A DNA stretch of 64,000 nt from Lampris incognitus (lineage: Eukaryota; Chordata; Actinopteri; Lampriformes; Lampridae), in NCBI RefSeq assembly GCF_029633865.1, contig NC_079219.1, positions 56,106,682-56,170,681 of the forward strand. Direction: 5' to 3'. Made by a program: the position numbers and the translations under genes. Shown in pieces: positions 33,283 through 47,602 of the stretch; positions within the stretch are counted from its first letter, which is position 1; every line of letters begins with the position of its first letter. The notes beneath the pieces are model-generated. The model was given only the letters and a program-made list of their open reading frames with translations. It was not told where the DNA came from and searched no databases.

Positions 33283-36200
33283 TCACTCCTTGCTGTAGCC
33301 CATCTGTGTGGTCACCAGTGTGTAGTAGACTCCCCTCTTGGCCAGCAGCTGCTGATGTGTCCCCTGTTCAACCACCTTCCCGCCCTGGAAGACGGCGATG
33401 CGGTCAGCATTCTGTATGGTGGACAGACGGTGGGCCACCACAATACACGTCCTGCCCTGGCTGGCCTGGTCCAGTGCGTCCTGTACCACCTAGTGGTTGG
33501 TGAGAAAATGGTAGAAAGATGTATATGCATCAAATTAAAGCTGTTAAACGTATTTTCTGCCAAATGGAGGTAGACGAAGTGGCACGCTGCTTTAGTTGGG
33601 GACTCCCCATTTGACTTTTGTTTTGTTTTTTACCCCCCCCCCTTCTCCCCAGTTGCACCCGGCCAATTACCCCACTCTTCCGAGCCGTCCCGGACTCTCG
33701 GTCGCTGCTCCACCCCCTCTGCCGATCCGGGGAGGGCTGCAGACTACCACATGCTTCCTCCGATACACGTGGAGTCGCCAGCCACTGCCTTTCACCTGAC
33801 AGTGAGGAGTTTCGCCAGGGGGAGGTAGCGCTATTACCCCCAGTTCCCCCCTCCCCCCCGAACAGGCGCCCCGACCAGGCGCCCCGACCGACCAGAGGAG
33901 GCGCTAGTGCAGCGACCAGGACACATACCCACATCCGGGTTCCCACCCGCAGACACGGCCAATTGTGTCTGTAGAGACGCCCGTCCAAGCTGGAGGCAGT
34001 ACGGGGAATTAACACATCTGATTCAATTAATCAAGGTCTTGGTCAGCAGGTCGTTAGCAGAATCAGGTGTGTTAAATTAGGGTTGGGGTGAAAAACGGCA
34101 GGATGGTAGCTCTCCAGGAGCCGGGCTGGGCACCACTGGGCAACGGAATAGAACGCCACGCTACCCAGACGCCCCGATCTCACAGTTTTTAACCCCAACC
34201 CCAACCCCGACCCTAACCTTAACCCCAACCCCAGCCCTGACCCTAACCTTAACCCCGGCCCTAACCTTAACCCCAACCCTAACCCCAACCCCGGCCCTGA
34301 CCTTAACCCTTAATTTAATGTTAGACTCCGGGTGAAATGACGTCCAAATTTGGGCTGCATCTGAAATTGCATACTAGTATCCCACAATGCACTATGATAC
34401 GTCACGACAACCACCAACTATGTTAAAGGACGATACAAAATCCAACAGGGAGAAGGGTGGAAGGGTTTAAATGTAAGTATGAGTTTTACTATGCTTTATA
34501 CCCTTTATTTTTACATTAAAAAAAAAGAGCTGTGGGTCACTACACCGGTAGAAGGAAGTGACGTGGCTCAATGATGACGTAGTACGTCCAAACAGGTGCT
34601 GGATGATAGCACACATATGTAGTGCGTAGTATGTAGTAGGGGTGTAACACACGTAATGCATCCGTGTATATGTAGTTTTTAGCCGCAGCCATAGATGGCA
34701 GTGTGCCAACAGATAGGAACGTTGCCACCGTTACCAAGTGACGCTTTTTACACATCGGAGGGAGGCTGCACTCCAGTGCTGAAATAAAGTGCCCCGTTCT
34801 CCACCGCAGAGTTGGTCCGGACTCTTTGACCCTGTTTACACTCGGTTTTAAAATGCGCTTTGGCCGATCGGATCACAAGTGGACAGCGAGACACATCGCC
34901 GTCCACACCTGTGTCTATCATGCGTCTCCAAATGCGTCCTGCTGACCACGTGTGGTCAAATTTCGTTACTCCGATGATTTCCTGTTACGTCCTAATCGGG
35001 GACGCATCAGGACGCATTAGTGTTTACGCTACAAAATATATGTGATCAAATGCGTCCCAGACCACCTCGGCAAGTGGTTTGAGTAACCGGTTCACAAAAC
35101 GTTTTGGTGGCCGTTTACGCTTGTATTTAGCGCTGTCCACTTGTGATCCGATCGCAAAAAAACGCATTTTAAAACCAAGTGTAAACGGGATCAAATGTGA
35201 CGTTTTGTTACCAGTGTAAACTACTAATAAGACACGTTAGCCCCTAGCTAACGGGTCTGACCCTTTAGCCCAGTGTTTCTCAACCGGGGGTCCGCAGACC
35301 CCTAGTGGTCCGTGGTGTAATTGCAAGGGGTGCGTGAAAATAAAATATCTTTAAAAAAAAAAGATCCTATGACATTTATAGAAATAGGATTATTTTACTC
35401 AAATGTGACTGAGACCTTTATCTACCTAAACTATAAAGGGTAACAGGACTTTTTTCTCTAATTACATCTGTTTCACAAGTGTAATTTATTGCATTTTAAT
35501 AAGAGACCTCGCTCCCGTTTGCATTGTTAAAAGTTACTGCATAAAAATCCTGTTGTTACATATATCTGAAAGTTACTGAATACATATTCTGTTTTGTTAC
35601 ACATATCTGAAAGTTACTGCATAAGAATTCTGTTTTGTTAACTATATCTAAGTTACAACTGAAAGCTCTTATTTTTGCCCCAAAGAGTGAATAAATGCTA
35701 TAATGCAATTTAAAATGCAGTTTCTACTGTTTCTATCAAATTGCAACCCCCCTCCCCCAAGATCAGGTGGAGGGTCCTCAGGGTAGATCAAAAATACGCA
35801 GGGGGTCCAGGACCCCAAAAAGGTTGAGAACCACTGCTTTAGTCGAGCGGTCAGTGATGTCGCCTTGTGGTGCAGTACACCCCGTATCGAATCCCGCACC
35901 GGGCAAGAAAATAACCGGTTACACTTGCTACGAGACAGGCTACGTTAAACAGGCTCTCCGTGTTACCTCCGGCTTGGTCGGGCGTCCCTACAGACACAAT
36001 TGGCCGTGTCTGCGGGTGGGAAGTCGAACGTAGGTATTGGTCCTGGTCGCTGCACTAGCGCCTCCTCGGGTCGGTCGGGACCTGTGTATCCCCCCCCCCC
36101 CGGATCGGCAGAGAGGGGATGGAGCAGCGACCGGGACGGCTCAAAAGTTGGCCAGATTCAATTGGGGAGAATTTAAAAAAAAAAAAAAGACATTAAACAG

Positions 36201-39200
36201 GCTAGCGAGACACCAGAGGCTTCCCACTACGGTTCGGGGCCGGGAAGCTGGAGAGGTAACGATTTAGAAAGTCAGCCGTACTTGAACTGTACTGTACTTG
36301 TCTTCACATTAGCAGCTGGCAGCTCCACATTAGGACGCCGCAGCATTAAATAGGATAATAAATAGAAATTGAACTGTGCTGGATTTCTGAGGTCCGGTTT
36401 ATCCGCGTTTGCCGTAGCTACGAGGCTACGCTGCGCCGAATAACGGCCATCTTTCTCCGCTGGGGTTGCTGAGCGGACAACATCCGGCGCTTTGCGGAAG
36501 TTGCTCGGGGGTAAACCTCGGGACGTTGAACTTTGGTTCCGCGCACACAAACGTTCCATACGTGCACCGCTGCGTTCGCTCCATACACATGCGTGCCGAA
36601 CTGAAAGGCCCATACTGAACATTTTCAGTACAAATACGTGTACCGTCACACCCCTACTATGAAGTATTCAGTTTCAGATGCAATCAGGCAGTCTTTTTTT
36701 TTTTACTACAATTCCCAAAATTCCGTTTCATGTTGCCCAGATAATTTAAGAAAACAGTCATGGATTTATTCCACATGGCTTCTAGTGTTGTGACTTTGTA
36801 TAGCTTTTTTTTCATTTGTGTACAACGAACCAAATCAAAGTAATCGATTCAAATTAAAATAGTGTAAATAGACACATTAGATGTTTGTGAGGCAGCAGGG
36901 TTATCCACTCAGCCACCATGCCACTGACTAAAGAACCTACACACACCCAGTTCACTAGCAATAAGCAAATTAGCATGTAACATTAAGACCGCTTGCCCCG
37001 ACTCCAAGTCCCTCCAATGCAGCCTGAGTGGTTGGAGGGTACATAAATGGACACTTACTTTTTCACTCTCTGTGTCAAGTGCAGAGGTGGCCTCATCCAA
37101 CAGCAGTACTTTCGGGTTGCGGAGGATGGCTCTGGCTATGGCTATCCGCTGCTTCTGGCCACCCGAAAGCTGGGTCCCCTTATCGCCTGCCTGTGTGTCA
37201 TACTTCTTCTCCCCCAAACAGGCAGGTACAATGATGGAGAAATACCACATTATTATCTTCCAGACTGCTAAATAACAGTTATAGTCCACATCGACAAAGA
37301 ACAGCGCAGTTCATTCAGTCAAAAGTCCTGCAACTCTGGACAGCTTGAAACACATGAATTAGTTATCTTTTTAGTGTGTTGTGTTAAAGTTGTTGTGTAA
37401 TCACTGGCAAACCAACAGTGACAACCTATGCCGAACATCAGGAAAGCAGCAGGAACAGACAGCATCAGTCCTGCTTTGCTGAGCCACTATGCAGCCCAGT
37501 TTGCCCCAGTATTTACCACCCTGTTTAATGTTTCACTAAGCCAATGTACAGTCCCACAGTTCTTCAAACTACCATAATACCTGTGCCAAATTCCTCAAAG
37601 ATCACCCACCTCAATGACTTCAGACCAGTTGCCCTAACATCTGTGGTCATGAAAGCATTTAAGTGCATCATTCTGTCATACTTGGAAATCCTGCAGCTCC
37701 CCAATAATGGACCCGTATCAATTTATCTATCAAGCCAACCGGGCTGTTGAGGATGCAGTAAGCATAGCACTCCTGCATGCCCTGCAACACCTGGAATCGC
37801 CAAACAGCTACACACGCATCCTGTTCATAGACTTTAGTCCCGCCTTCTCTCAGACATGAACATTGACCCAGCCATATGCCACTGGATTCAGCGCTTCCTG
37901 TGGAACAGACCACAGAGGGTGAAGGTTAATAACATAACCTCATACCCTCAGTAGAGGTGCTCCTCAGGGCTGTGTTCTTTCCCCATGGCTCTTCTCACTT
38001 TACACGACCCACTAAACATCCATGGGCAGTTCTGTGAAAATAATAAAGTATGCAGACGACACAACCATTTTAGGCCTCATCTCTAACAATGATGAAACCC
38101 AGTACTGCATTGAAGTGGACCAAGCTGTCACTTGGTTGTCAAACAACAACCTTCTGCTTAATACAGCCAAAACCCCAAAATACCTATACAAATAGATGGA
38201 GATCCCATCACCACCACAGATGCTTTTAAATTCCTCAGAACATACATCAGCAGTAACCTGAAGTGGAAATTAACACTGAATACATCACTGTAAAAGCTCA
38301 ACTACAACTTTACTTTCTTAGGCAGTTAAAAAAAATACCGGATCAAGCATCAACTTCTTGTTCTCGTCTGCTCAGCCATCATCGAGTCCATCATCACATC
38401 TTCTATTACAGTATGGTATGGCAACACAAACAGTCAAGCACGGAAAAAACTACAGCGGATTGTCAACAAGGCATCCAAAATCATAGGCAACCCACTCCCC
38501 TCAGTTGAATCTCTGCATACTCACCGGACCGTAAAGTGAGCAAAGAAGATCATCTCTGACCCCTTACATCCTGCGCATCACATCTTCCAGCTCCTTCCCT
38601 CAGGGAGGCGCTACAGGTCACGGTCCACTAAGTCTAAACACTTCACAAACAGTTTTCCCCCTAGCTATCAGGACTCTGAATTCCTCCCTCTAGTCCCCTC
38701 CTCACACATTACTGGCATATGTTATGCATATGCATACATACCATTCAGCTATTGTAAGTGGTTGTGTGTAACATGTTCTGCATCACTGTATTGTTTCGTG
38801 ATTATATGTGGTGTGTCTGTCTGCTGTGGTACTGAAAACAAATTCCACTGGCCTTGGTCATGTGGCTAACAAACAATCTTATTATTTAAAACTGTTATCT
38901 GCCAAAAGACCTTGAGATCTTATCTTATCTATAACAATCGTATTATCTATAACTGTGATCTGCCAAGGTCCTTGAGATCTTGTAGACATAACAGATTGCT
39001 GGCTATAGAATCAAACACAGGAACAAAGTAATGCCTGTGTGTTCTGAACCACTTCAGTGGTCAAATCAGAGACCCCTTTGAAATAACTGAAAAATGGACG
39101 GTGTTTCTGTGGCATTCCAACGTTCAAATCGTACCTGTGGCAGACTTTCAATGAAACTGTGAATGTTGGCTGCTTTGGCGGCTGCCTGTATTTCCTCCAT

Positions 39201-41147
39201 GGTTACAGTGCGACTGTTGTCTCCGTAGGCGATGTTCTCAGCCAGGCTGCGGTCGAACAGCACCGGCTCCTGTGAGACGATGCCCATCTGGGCTCTCAGC
39301 CAATGGATGCTCAGCAGTTTCACATCCCTCTTGTCCATCATCTGAAACAGGAAGAGGAAGATATAGAGATCAAAGACAAGTGCACAAAGGAGGTGAGAGA
39401 ATGGGGGAAACAGAGAGATATGGGGATACAAGAGGAGTGGGCAACGTTTGGACAGGAGGTCAGATTTTTTCTTTTTTTTGTGTGTTTTTTGATTTTCCCC
39501 CTTTTCTCCCCAATTGAATTTGGCCAATTACCCCACTCTTCCGAGCGGTCCCGGTCGCTGCTTCACCCCCTCTGCTGATCCGGGGAGGGCTGCAGACTAC
39601 CACATGCCTCTTTCGATACATGTGGAGTCGCCAGCCACTTCTTTTCATCTGACAGTGAGGAGTTTCACCAGGGGGATATAGCGTGTTGGAGAATCACGCT
39701 ATTCCCCCCGAGTCCCCCCCCCCAAACAGGCACCCCGACTGACCAGAGGAGGTGCTAGTGCAGCAACCAGGACACATACCCACATCCGGCTTCCCACCCG
39801 CAGACATGGCCAATTGTGTCTGTAGTGATGCCCGACCAAGCCGGAGGTAACACGGGGATTTGAACCACCGATCCCCATGTTGGAAGGCAACGGAATAGAC
39901 CGCCACACCACCCGGACGCCCAGATTTGTATTTTTCAGGGAAAATTTAGTCCAGGCACAGCGAATGGGAGTCACAGTGAAAGGAACCTACGCTTGCATGA
40001 CAGTGGTTGTGATTGTTATAACCAGCATGCATCTGGCAGCGGGGTGTTGAAATGGAGGCCTTTTGATAATATGAGAGGTCCAGAGATAACAATACATCTT
40101 TGATTCTGACAATGAACAACAAACACCACCATTCAGAAGCGTTGGTAGCAACCTGATCTGGAGACACTAAACTGGTTTGTGCAATACCCCCCCCCACACA
40201 CACACACACACATAGGGATCATAGGTGTACTGTCAAAACACAGTCAAGTCAACATCCTGGCCTGCTAATGAGTTACCAATAGCAAGTGGGCAGCAGGTAG
40301 GGGAGACACATTCTGAAGCCTCGTGAGCCAAGTGGTGCTGCAGAATGCAATTGTATGTAGTTGTATGTATGTGTGTGTGTGTGTGTATATGTTAGAGTTT
40401 GAATCGGGCCTGAAATTTCAAACCCGACCCGAATTCAGCTCCACATTCTCTTAACAATGGCATTTCCCCACAGCTGAAAAAAAAAAGAGCTTCCTCGTGA
40501 AGTCTTATAGAGGACACGGGCCAAGAACCGGAGTCATTATTCTGTTTCAAACACGCTTTATCCGTGAAAACGGCCTTGAATTTAGGCCATATAAGTTCAA
40601 ATTAGAATAATGAAAAAAATCTCGACCATGATATCGGGTACTGAGCAGGACAGACGCAGTGCATTTTCAAGTCTCATTACACGTATAGCCTAAAATAAAT
40701 ACATCTTGGAACATAGGCCTACAAAGTAAAATAAAATGAATAACTTACTGTTAGGTGTAATTGCAACATATGAATTTAAATAAATAGGATAGGCCAATGT
40801 AAGAAACTGTGAGTATGCAACAGGTCCAGGTAGGGGACTTAATCTTTTTTTTTCATCTGGCGTAACCAAAATGTGCTCGGCTGAAACCAGCTCATCTCGT
40901 CGGCACCCATTCTGCCATTTCTCTGTAATCCAGAAGAAGCAGGCCAGCCCAGTCTGATGCGGATCAGTTAACTGATCTTTCATTGGTCAGTCATCAGATC
41001 GGATGTAAGGAGGAAGCTTGTGATAGAAGTTGCTCGGACAGACTACAAATAGATAAATAAATACAACCTGAACCCGACGTGACCCGAAAATATTTGAGAA
41101 AGTAAGACTGAACCTGACAGTCGTGTTCAGGCAGGTATGTCAAGCTA

Positions 41148-41204
<57 letters not shown>

Positions 41205-44200
41205 CGTGCGTGTGTGTGTGTGTGTGTGTGTTTCTACGTCTGTCCTCACCACTGTCCCTTCTCTGGGGTCGTAGAACCTCTCCAGAAGCTGGATGGTGGT
41301 GCTCTTGCCACAGCCGCTGCTCCCCACCAGGGCCAGAGTCTCCCCCTTGCTCACCTGCAGATTCAAGCCTTGCAGGATGGGTATTTCGGGGCGCGAGGGG
41401 TAGTTAAATCCGACATCCTTGAAGCACACGTTACCGTCAAATCCATCCTGGAGGGTTCGAATTTAAAAAAAAAAAAAACAACAACAGGAGAGAGGAGCGA
41501 TGCATTTCTATGTCTGTGGTGTCTTATTCTTATATTCAGAGGTTTTTGTGTTGTTTTTGTGTAGTGAGGTGTACCGGGGACTCTCCCTCTGATGACAGAT
41601 TGTCTATGAGGGGCACGCTATTGATCAGCATCATGAGGTGAGAAGCTGAAACTTTGGCTTTAGCGTAGTTTGGAGTGAATGAGTTGGCCTCCCCGACAGC
41701 CATAGCTCCATAGAGAACAGCAGAAATCACCCTGAGAAAGAGAGAGAGTAGAGTGAGAGGAGAGGAGCGAGATGAGAGAGTGAGAAGAGAATGAGAGAGA
41801 GGAGAGAAGAGAGAGAGGGGAGCGAAAGGAGAGAGGAGAGAGGAAAGAAAGAGCGAGAGGTGAGAGAGCGGAGAGAGAGTGAGAGGAGGAAAGGGGAGAG
41901 AGAGGAGAGAGAGCGAGAGGAGGGAGAGAGAGGAGGAAAGAAGAGAGAGAGAGCGAGAGGGGAGAGAGAGAGAGGACAGAGAGCGAGAGGGAGAGAGAGG
42001 AGAGAACGAAAGAGCGAGTCATACAATAAAAAAAGCTGTTTGAACCTGAATTGCATGATGAAATTGAGTTGTACTTTCTTCGTCCATTTGTTGCAACAAA
42101 AATTTGTGGTTTTGCTGCCAGGGTCAAAATGTCACAAAAAGAGCCCTGCCTAAGGGCACATGCTACATCTGTGATCCTGACACCAGCAACCCTCTGGTTG
42201 TTAGCCAAACCCAGTTTTCCTAGCCAGACCTGGCTGGGATACCGTCTGGCGACCCGGCGGTTCTTGGCTAGCTTTTCTTTCTGGTGTCGGCCACCCACAA
42301 CTTTAGTTCCCGTGAAGCGAACATGGCGGTACAAAGTCCACTTTAAAAATTTTACCCCTTCGCCTTTCAAAGAGCTGCAAAACTGTCACGGCTCATAGCC
42401 ACTACTGTGACAGGGTTGAAAACAATAAAAGGCAACACGTGTTTGTATTTGAGTTACAGATGATAACTCCTGTACAGTACTGCCCTCCGCCCACGTAACC
42501 TTTGACCCCAGGATAAGGACCTGCTCTGTCAGCTGGCCCTACCCAACATGATTCATAATGAGACAAGAGGATGACTTGAGTGACTAAGCTGTCGCTGCAT
42601 CTAATTCTTCCATATTAAATGAAGAGATGGAGTAAAAGGGGTAAAGGGGTAAATTTCAGTCAGAATCTGGCTTGCTGATAAAGTTTCACATCATTTAATC
42701 TCAACTTTTCCTCTTTTTCTCTCATGCAAGATGATATATTACCGATGTCTATAAACGACAATGGAGAGAATTCTTTGGGGGAAAATGTTGTGTCCCTCTG
42801 TTTATAACTGTAATTATACTCTTCTTTTATTATGATCTTTGGATTCTGTGGTCTTGCAGGACCTTGACACGCCATAACCTTTGGATTTGTAAAACCACGA
42901 GAATGCAATGAGTCAGTAGCTGCACTTTCGCTGCCGTCACGGTTTGGACGTTAAAACGCTTGTGACCACTGGGCCGCCACATGTGCCAGGTTTCCTTTGT
43001 CATGGCGTGCTTATTTGGTGGACCTTTGTTGCCTGAGATACGGAGGTCGATGACTCCGTGCGGGTTCCTTGCCTGCTGCGGGGCAAGATAATGATTAAAC
43101 ATCATAGTCATCTCCCACCTGCCGCTGACTGCTGCATCCGTATGTACTCTTTGTGTAACTTAGTTGTGTGTACATTCAACTCAGCCAGCCAGGTAGTAGA
43201 TGTCAGGATGGAGCATGAAACTCTCAGCCGGACTGTTTCTTTAGGTCGGAAGAATTTTCACTCTTCATCTGAACAGCCTCTGCAGTTCTGATGGGGAAAG
43301 CCAGCATTTGTTTCTGTGGAGATGCACTCCTCCTCCTGTTGAATGAACGAGATCGTGTTTGCCCCCCTCACCCCCACCCCACCCCCACACCTGACATCTG
43401 AACACGAGAATCTATTTGGTTGAAAGGCGAAATGTCTTCAAAGCTACAAAAACGGTCCAGTCATGGGGCGTCAGGGTAGCGTGGCGGTCTATTCTGTTGA
43501 CTACCAACATGGGGATCGGCGGTTCGAATCCCCGTGTTACCTCCAGCTTGATCGGGTGTCCCTACAGACACAATTGGCCGTGGCTGCAGGTAAAAGAGCG
43601 GGGTAATTGGCCAGATATGATTGGGGGGAATCCCCCTCCCCCAATTTTTTTTCCCTTTATGATTCCATTGAAATCAGTATTTTGGAACTGGTTCTAAGTT
43701 GGAACCAGTTCTCAATGCCCAGCCCTATATGTGATGAAGCAAAAGTCAGGTAGGCTTATCAAGAAGTCATCACTACATCATGACCAGGTCAGGTCCTTAC
43801 TCACAGTAATACCCCTTCAAAATCCATCCTGCCCGCCTCAATCAGCCAGGCTCCGAAGCGGAAGCAGCCTGCATAGGCAAAGTAGATCATCGCCTGTGAA
43901 AAGGAGAAGGTAATGCCAAATACATGGGCCTTCTTCTGGGCATTACTACAGAGAGAGAGAGAGCAAGGGAGAGAGAGAGAGAGACTTTAAAAATGACTTT
44001 ATTTAACAATTAAGGATCCCTCAAAACAGGCCAAACAAACTCAGGTGTGCATAAATAGAGTATAGAAGAAAAAAACAGACAAGCAAAATCAGACACATAA
44101 TAAACTTTAAACAACCATTTCACAAATCCAAAAGAAAGCAACATTTCTCCTGCCTCCCCCAGCAGAGCACAGAACTCCTTCCACTGCCCAGACTGCGCTG

Positions 44201-47200
44201 AAGCATCCAGATGACTCACTGTCTGATAGTGAGCATTTCTCCTTCTGATGAGCATTTCTCCTTCTGGGGACTGCTGCAGCTTTTCTTGATGCAGTAACTT
44301 TTTTCTCTACCCTGAACCGTTTCTTCTCATTCAGTACTTCATGTCCAACCAGCTTCTGGAACATCATAAAAGACTGAATGAGCTTATCAGTGTTCTGAAA
44401 GTTAATCTTTCACTTTTACTGACTTACTAAAGGTCTCATCTAAAAAGTCATCGATTTCATCCAGACAATGAAGATCACTGTTCGACCCAAAAACAGCCCC
44501 AGAAAGCTGGGCAGTGTCTGAGTCATAATCCATGTGCTCCTCGTCACTCATTTCTTAACTGTTGGGTAAAACCTTTTAATCTGTAGTGCTGTCCTTCCTG
44601 ACCTGATCACTAGCAGACCAGCCCTGCCTCATCAGTGATGTCTGCATTAGTGACCCCCCCGCTCTCTGCAGACACCCTGCTCTCTGCTGCCCCAGCATAA
44701 ACACTGGCGACGGTGCCAGAGGCTGAGCAGGAGGTGGCCCCCCGCACCGGTGGCCAGGCTGGGTCGCCGGTGGCACATCAGCACCTTCAGTACCGGTGTT
44801 TCCTGCAGCCAAAACGGTGGCATTAACCTCAGTCTCTCTCTGCGTGTCTGATATTGCCACATTCATGTAAAAACTATCTCCACGCTTAACTCTGAATGAC
44901 ACATCCAGGTCTGAGTGGGCGAGTCCAGGAACATGAAGATCTGGTGGCTGAGCGCCAAAATGTGCTTCAGTTTGAGATCTTTACAGCCCAAACCAACTTG
45001 TCTTAAACCTGCTAGTAAACTTCCCAATCCTCCGCAACTCTTTCTCCAGCAGCTCGGGACACCAGACACAGTGATTCTGGTGGATGGTACCGCAAGAGGA
45101 GACACCTGGACTAACATGTCCTGTAACACCACATCGCTGTCCACCAGCTTATGAACAAACGGCTTCTCCTTAACGAATACCACCACTGCCTCGTTCACAC
45201 GAGAAGCATGGGCCAAACTATTGTGACCTGCGACCTCTCCCACAGCTAGCAACACCACCTCCATCGGCACACCGGGGCTAGGTATGAGCCTCACCCCGTG
45301 TCTGAGGGACAGGCAGCGTCTCAGCGGATGCCATCTGGCCCATATCAACACTGCTTTACAGCTCTGTTTGTAACTATAAGCACCAAGGGGAAAAAAAGGA
45401 TAAACCGTTACCTGGCCATGCAGAAACAACAGAGTCAGGAAGAGGTTTAGAAAGATCCCACAGAACAGAAAGAGGTTAAAACTCCACACTCACCCAGCAT
45501 GCAATGCAGTGCAGAGAGAGAGAGAGCGAGAGAGAGAGAAACATGGGCGTCAAAGAGAAGATCATTATGAGCCTCACTTTACTCATACAATATTACTAAC
45601 ATGAGCCCACAGTTACATTTAGAGAACATTTATCAAATCTCTGTGGGACCGTATTCCTGAAGATGAAGGAAAGAAGTGCATCGTTCATCATGACATCACA
45701 CATACTTGTAAGGCACTTGCAGATTTTCTTGGAATAAAGACTCAAACTTAGGTTCTCTGGTCAGAGATGCAACAGTCCGAATATTCTCTATGGCCTCTGT
45801 AGCAATCTGGGGAGACACATCATCAAAAAAGATTACTACAGTATTCCACTTATCAAGTCAGTATTCCCTGTTCCTACATGGACAAGTGGTACTCCATTAT
45901 AAGACGATTCGATAAATAATTTGTAAATGAATGAATTTGTAAAATCAGTTAATTTGTGAATCGTGGCTTCCCAGAAGACCGAGGCAGTAGTGACCAGCGA
46001 GGCAACTGTAAATGGCGAGGTCCCAGAATGTACCATTACTGCAGTGCAGCAAACACGTTACACATATAAGCAGTGTTACATTATCATATATCAGGCGTCC
46101 GGGTGGTGTGGTGGTCTATTCCGTTGCCTACCAACATGGGGATCACCAGTTCGAATCCCCGTGTTACCTCTGGCTTGGTCAGTTGTCTCTACAGACACAA
46201 TTGGCCGTGTCTGCGGGTGGGAAGCTGGATGTGGGTATGTGTCCTGGTCGCTGCACTAGCGCCTCCTCTGGTCGGTCAGGGGCGCCTGTTCGGGGGGGGA
46301 CTAGGGGGAATAGCGTGATCCTCCCACATGCTATGTCCCCCTTGGTGAAACTCCTCACCTGTCAGGTGAAAAGAAGCAGCTGGCGACTCCACATGTATCG
46401 GAGGAGGCACGTGGTAGTCTGCAGCCCTCCTTGGATCGGCAGAGGGGGTGAAGCAGCGACCGGGACGGCTCGAAAGAGCAGAGTGATTGGCCAAGTACAA
46501 TTGGGGAGAAAAAATCAAAAGAAAAAAACATCATATAGATCATATATAGTGTTATATTATGGTTATTATATGATAGGCACATCTTTAACATGATCAGTCT
46601 GCCATGTTATGACTGCTGGGATAGGCTCCAGCATCCCCGCAACCCTGAGCAGGATAAGCGGTGTGGCTAATGGATGGATGGATGGATGTTATACAGATAA
46701 ATGTTAAAAGTTATACAGGCAAATGAAATTCTATGACTTTGGTGGCAAAGCTGTACTATAAGCCCTCAAACATGGTCAACACATTACAACCACACAGCAT
46801 CAATGCCCAGATGCTTGGCATATTGGATGTGAAAAATCACACAATTGCCCCCCCCCCTTTTCTCCCCAGTTGCACTTGGCCAATCACCCCACTCTTCTGA
46901 ACTGTCTCGGTTGCTGCTCCACCTCCTCTGCTGATCCGGGGAGGGCTGCAGACTACCGTGTCTCCTCCGATCTAATTCCTCTCACCTGACAATGAGGGGT
47001 TTCGCCAGGGGGACTTAGCGCATGGGAGGATTACGCTATCACCACCTCCAAACAGGTGCCCCGACCGACCGGAGGAGGCACTAGTGGAGCGACCAGGACA
47101 CACACCCACATCCGCAGACAATTGTAGAGATGCCCGACCAAGCCAGAGGTAACACTTGGATTTGAACCGGCGATCCCCGTGTTGGTAGGCAACGGAATAG

Positions 47201-47536
47201 ATCGCTACACCACCCGGACGCCCTGCACATTAATTTTAACAGTGGTAATTGGCTCACAGACATGTTATGGGTGATCATGCTACGAGCACCACAACAGCTG
47301 TCGATAAGTTCGCCAAAGCCAATTGAGTGTTTTGGAGAAAGGTAAATTGGGGGGAAAAAAATTCCACGTTTTTTGGGAATTCAACATAGCATGTTAGGTT
47401 AACTTCACCTGCCTCAACAGATGCCAGAAAGTGGGCGGTCTAAAATGGAAAGGTACCATGTCTTGTTGTGTGACAATATCTGACAATGGAAATATATCCT
47501 GACGACCAGGCTGTATCTGTTTGTGTGCATGGGCAC

Positions 47537-47602
<66 letters not shown>

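Larger units (their letters stand above)
34352..36690. mobile_element. Nested stack of DNA elements in ABCB last intron
   Basis: An outer element is bounded by GCATCTGAAATTGCATACT (34352) and, on the opposite strand near 36685, GCATCTGAAACTGAATACT. Inside it, a second element runs about 34639-36660 with ends AGGGGTGTAAC and AGGGGTGTGAC. Inside that lie a palindromic MITE (34828-35197), a hAT MITE (35271-35836) and a SINE fragment (35929-36192). Confidence 0.65.

Noticed and set aside
33076-33573. 165-codon plus-strand frame over the ABCB last exon
   Set aside because: It is antisense to the NBD2 H-loop exon, whose minus-strand frame matches P-glycoprotein to the stop codon.
40423-41100. A complete transposon bounded by AACCCGACCCG motifs
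   Set aside because: The possible ends are too short and no target duplication was found, so it is mentioned only as unassigned sequence.
41123-41564. Open frames made of Cys-Val or His-Thr repeats over CA/TG tracts (also at 47.4-48.1 kb and 63.0-63.3 kb)
   Set aside because: They are microsatellite translations. The only real coding parts there are the ABCB exons on the minus strand.
41791-42153. Arg/Glu-rich 120-codon frame
   Set aside because: It translates the GA-rich tract and has no domain.
44863-45489. Host gene with a 208-codon frame inside the ABCB intron
   Set aside because: The motifs match ORF1 of Tx1-type LINEs, and the frame is broken at its 3' end.
46093-46200. tRNA gene
   Set aside because: The tRNA-like boxes belong to the head of a SINE found many times in the window; no complete cloverleaf was evident.
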